Source: Thuidium tamariscinum
Taxonomy: Eukaryota > Streptophyta > Bryopsida > Hypnales > Thuidiaceae
Assembly: GCA_947034885.2 (NCBI GenBank)
Contig: OX344749.2
Coordinates: 7,393,501 to 7,457,500 of the forward strand
Length of the DNA stretch: 64,000 bases
Direction: 5' to 3'
This document shows, in pieces, positions 61,263 through 64,000 of the stretch; position 1 is the first letter of the stretch; the number at the start of each line of letters is the position of its first letter. Under the pieces are notes generated by a model, which was given only the letters and a program-made list of their open reading frames with translations, was not told the DNA's origin and did no database searches. A program made the translations under genes and the position numbers.

Positions 61263-61834
61263 TAACCGTAATGGGATGGTTCACCTTCAGACAACCCATT
61301 TTTCCCTAGTAGAATCTCATTCCTATTTAGGTCAGGAATCAATCCTCAAGCACCTTCCAAGACCCTTCCCTGCATTCGAAAAAAGGAAGCTTTCTCCACT
61401 CCAATAAGCAAGAGTGAGGCTCCAGGAAACGAATACACAAGTTGAAAGTTAGTGGAATGGCCGCTTGCCTGCGAGGCTGTGGACCATGTGGCCTCTCCTC
61501 TAGACTGATGAGCGCGGTTGTTGGCGCCGTCGCCTTCGTCGATCAAGGGCCAACTTGCTCACGGATGGAGCACATATGCTTCCCCGCCATCGGCATCGCT
61601 CCGCTCTCGCTTGGTTGGAAGATCCAGGGGACGACGCCGAGGACGCAGAATTAGGGTTTCGACGCTTGTGGGTGCGTTTCGAATTTCCTGGTTGCTGGTG
61701 GGTTGCCTGTGGGTCTGTGTGATTCTTGGTCGGAGGCGCGACTTTCGTTGGGGATTGGAGTTGGGGTCGTGGTTAGGGTTGGAGCTTGCATGCCCTCCGA
61801 GTGAGCGGCGAGGGACGGGGCGGGGTGGGGCGGG

Positions 61835-63610
61835 ATGGAGGGTCAGCGGCCGCCTCCTCGCTACCTGGGCGTGACGGAGCCGATCTCCACGTCCGATCCC
61901 ACCGAGGCGGACTTCGCCGCCACCAAGCAGCTCGAGGAGTGCGTGGCGTCGCTGGCGCTGCAGGGCAGCCGCGAGGAGTCGGTGCGTCGCGAGGAGGTGC
62001 TGGGTCGCCTGGACGAGCTCGTGAACGTGTGGGTGAAGCAGGTGAGCCGCAACAAGGGCCTGAACGACGAGGTGGTGCGCGAGGCGCGGTGCAAGATCTT
62101 CACGTTCGGTTCGTACCGTCTGGGCGTGCACGGTCCGGGCGCGGACATCGACACGCTGTGCGTGGGTCCGCGTTACGTGACGCGCGAGGAGGACTTCTTC
62201 GTGGAGCTGCACGAGCTTTTGTCTCGGACGGACGGCGTGACGGAGCTGCACACGGTGCCGGACGCGCATGTGCCCGTGATGAGCTTCGAGTTTAGCGGCA
62301 TCCCGATCGACCTTTTGTACGCGCGTCTGCCTGTGTGGGTGGTTCCGGAGGAGCTTGACATTTTGCAGGACAGCATTTTGCAGAATGTGGACGAGCAGAG
62401 CGTGCGGAGCCTGAATGGTTGCCGCGTGACGGACCGCATATTGCGTCTGGTGCCGAACATGGAGCACTTCCGGACCACGCTGAGGTACGTGAAGCTGTGG
62501 GCCAAGAGGCGCGGGGTTTATTCCAATGTGATCGGTTTTCTGGGAGGTGTTAACTGGGCTTTGCTTGTGGCTCGCATTTGCCAATTATACCCTAACGCAG
62601 TTCCGAGCGTGCTGTTGTCGAGGTTCTTCCGTGTTTACAAGCAGTGGCGGTGGCCTAACCCCGTGATGCTGTGTGAGATCGAGGAGGGTTCGCTGGGTCT
62701 TCCCGTTTGGGATCCTCGGAAGAACCCCCGCGACCGGTCGCACCTGATGCCGATCATCACGCCGACGTACCCTTGCCAGAACTCGAGCTTCAACGTGTCC
62801 TGCAGCACGCTGCGCGTGATGACGGAGGAGTTCAAGCGCGGTGACGGCGTGTGCGACTCTTTGGACGCGAAGGCCGCGGACTGGTCGAAGCTGTTCGCGG
62901 CGTTCCCATTTTTCGAGAGCTACAAGAACTATTTGCAGATCGACATCTGGGCGGGCGACGAGGAGGAGATGCGCATCTGGAAGGGTTGGGTGGAGTCTCG
63001 TCTGCGTCAGCTGATTTTGAAGGTGGAGAAGGACACGCAGGGTTTGCTGCAGTGCCACCCGCACCCGAACGGTTTCCACGACGCGAGCAAGAAGTCTCCG
63101 GTTTGCTCCTTTTTCGTGGCGCTGCAGCGCAAGCAGGGCACGCAGACGCCTTCTGCGCCGTTCGACATGGTGCACACGATCGCGGAGTTCAAGCATTCCG
63201 TGTTCCTGTACATGCTTTGGAAGCCTAGCATGCGCCTGCACGTTTCGCACGTGAAGCCGAAGCAGATTCCGGCATACGTGTTTCCCGACGGCGTCCGTCC
63301 GGTGCGGGCTCCGCGCGCGGCGAGCTTGGGCGGTCGGGTTCGTTCGGGTTCGGGTCCGGTTCCGGGTTCCGGAGCAGGGTTGGTTCCCGTTGCGGTCTTG
63401 GAGAGCGTGCCGGCGGTGGACTCCCCTGAGGCGAGCGCGAGGGCTGCCGTTGTCGGTACGCCCCCGAGCGAGGTGAAGGTTTCCGCCGCGAGCGAGGAGG
63501 CTGAGCTTTCTGTGCCCGAGGCGAGCAAGCGCGCCGCCGAGAACGTGCTTCTGGGTCCCGGTCCTGTTTCTTTGAAAAGGGTAAGGGTGGAGCTTCGTTC
63601 GGAGAGTTGA
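61835..63610 (+). CDS. Nuclear-type poly(A) polymerase, intronless
   Basis: Adds poly(A) tails to pre-mRNA 3' ends with ATP as substrate, acting with the cleavage/polyadenylation machinery. A single exon of 591 residues. The catalytic nucleotidyltransferase domain shows FGSYRLGVHGPGADIDTL, with metal-binding Asp104 and Asp106, and the third Asp159 in GIPIDLLYA. The central domain has LRYVKLWAKRRGVYSN and GFLGGVNWALLVARI, then TPTYPCQNSSFNVS. The RNA-binding domain follows, ending near residue 480. The Ala/Pro/Ser-rich tail contains two basic clusters (SKRAAE and SLKRVRVE) that could form a split nuclear signal. The start (GGGATGG context) fits the family's N-terminus YLGVTEPIS. Known plant nuclear paralogues have longer tails and many introns. 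The absence of introns and strong G/C third-position bias up to about 63.2 kb suggest a retrocopy or intron-loss lineage. Confidence 0.95.
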   Translation: MEGQRPPPRYLGVTEPISTSDPTEADFAATKQLEECVASLALQGSREESVRREEVLGRLDELVNVWVKQVSRNKGLNDEVVREARCKIFTFGSYRLGVHGPGADIDTLCVGPRYVTREEDFFVELHELLSRTDGVTELHTVPDAHVPVMSFEFSGIPIDLLYARLPVWVVPEELDILQDSILQNVDEQSVRSLNGCRVTDRILRLVPNMEHFRTTLRYVKLWAKRRGVYSNVIGFLGGVNWALLVARICQLYPNAVPSVLLSRFFRVYKQWRWPNPVMLCEIEEGSLGLPVWDPRKNPRDRSHLMPIITPTYPCQNSSFNVSCSTLRVMTEEFKRGDGVCDSLDAKAADWSKLFAAFPFFESYKNYLQIDIWAGDEEEMRIWKGWVESRLRQLILKVEKDTQGLLQCHPHPNGFHDASKKSPVCSFFVALQRKQGTQTPSAPFDMVHTIAEFKHSVFLYMLWKPSMRLHVSHVKPKQIPAYVFPDGVRPVRAPRAASLGGRVRSGSGPVPGSGAGLVPVAVLESVPAVDSPEASARAAVVGTPPSEVKVSAASEEAELSVPEASKRAAENVLLGPGPVSLKRVRVELRSES

Positions 63611-64000
63611 GGTGGCGTTTGGGATTTGTATTGTAATTTGGAGGCGTTCGACCCTGTGATTCCCCCGCCCGGAGGAGAGGCCCCAGGAGAGGAGAGGAGG
63701 GGAGATGCACGAGGACTACATTCCATGTGATTCTGTGAATAGAGCGCATTGCGTTAGCGGCCTTTATTGGAGGGAATGGGGAGGGTCGCGGGTGGGGCGA
63801 TCCCGGCGGGTGGGGTGTCGGATGCGCTACAGCATTGCCGATGATAGGGTAGGGTAGGGTAGGATGTTTCTGCCGGGACATTGTGTGATATGGTAATCCT
63901 TCGGCGCAGCTCTGTTTTCTGTCGGAAGCGGTAGTCGGAGAGCGCTGGTTTTTTTTCTTTTTTTTCTTGGAACAGTTTTTAGGTTTCCCATATCACCCCA
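63611..64000. other. Poly(A) polymerase 3' region
   Basis: 3' UTR and flank. It contains a TAGGGTAGGGTAGGGTAGG run at about 63845-63863 and T-rich tracts near 63950. No further gene starts before the window ends. Confidence 0.5.

Noticed and set aside
61559-62584. Long minus-strand open frame (341 codons) opposite the poly(A) polymerase start
   Set aside because: It is the antisense of a GC-rich coding exon; its His/Arg-rich composition is what the complement of that gene produces.

Overview
The window is nuclear DNA of a land plant. Its genes have many short introns (about 80-600 bp) with GT-AG borders. Its proteins are plant-type: a plant-like PI4K-alpha of about 2,050 residues, an MBR1/2-like RING-H2 ligase and a plant eL37. 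Telo-box (AAACCCTAA) motifs recur near promoters, and the space between genes is AT-rich and full of small terminal-inverted-repeat (TIR) elements. A COMMD4 gene, short introns and an intronless GC-rich poly(A) polymerase gene make a seedless plant (bryophyte or lycophyte) my preferred guess. That is a weak inference from recalled family distributions.

Layout. 1-1.0 kb: AT-rich. 1.2-2.4 kb (+): ribosomal protein eL37. 4.2-6.5 kb (+): COMMD4, whose first exon and intron are tandemly triplicated, with a 90-bp Stowaway-like MITE just upstream. 7.1-11.4 kb (-): a complete 11-exon short-chain dehydrogenase, convergent with COMMD4. 12.1-16.5 kb: a MITE cluster with a 912-bp TTAA-flanked element, a CATAAGAGG-TIR element, a Harbinger/Tourist-like element and a Mutator-like element. 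16.9-18.4 kb (+): exons of a gene I do not recognise. 19.8-31.6 kb (+): 26-exon phosphatidylinositol 4-kinase alpha. 32.5-33.7 kb (-): intronless RPB8 and a decayed tandem copy of its 3' end. 33.9-37.2 kb: more MITEs, a GC-rich island, a 187-bp tandem repeat and a hairpin. 38.1-41.6 kb (-): RING-H2 E3 ligase, with a GA-rich leader or promoter near 44 kb. 45-48 kb: repeats. 48.6-51.1 kb (+): a second unrecognised multi-exon gene. 52-60 kb: a repeat desert with more TTAA elements, an unoccupied site for one of them, and a perfect 781-bp palindrome. 61.8-63.6 kb (+): intronless nuclear-type poly(A) polymerase.

The recognised genes are ordinary housekeeping functions: translation, transcription, mRNA polyadenylation, phosphoinositide signalling, ubiquitination and endosomal sorting. 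They do not form a pathway. The unusual content is structural. A TTAA-specific piggyBac-like MITE family has its empty target preserved inside the same window. There is also a perfect inverted repeat with arms of about 389 bp. Local tandem duplications involve an exon of COMMD4 and the tail of RPB8. No CRISPR array, operon or rRNA gene was seen. Gene models were built by hand from splice signals and reading-frame continuity; exon borders are predictions.
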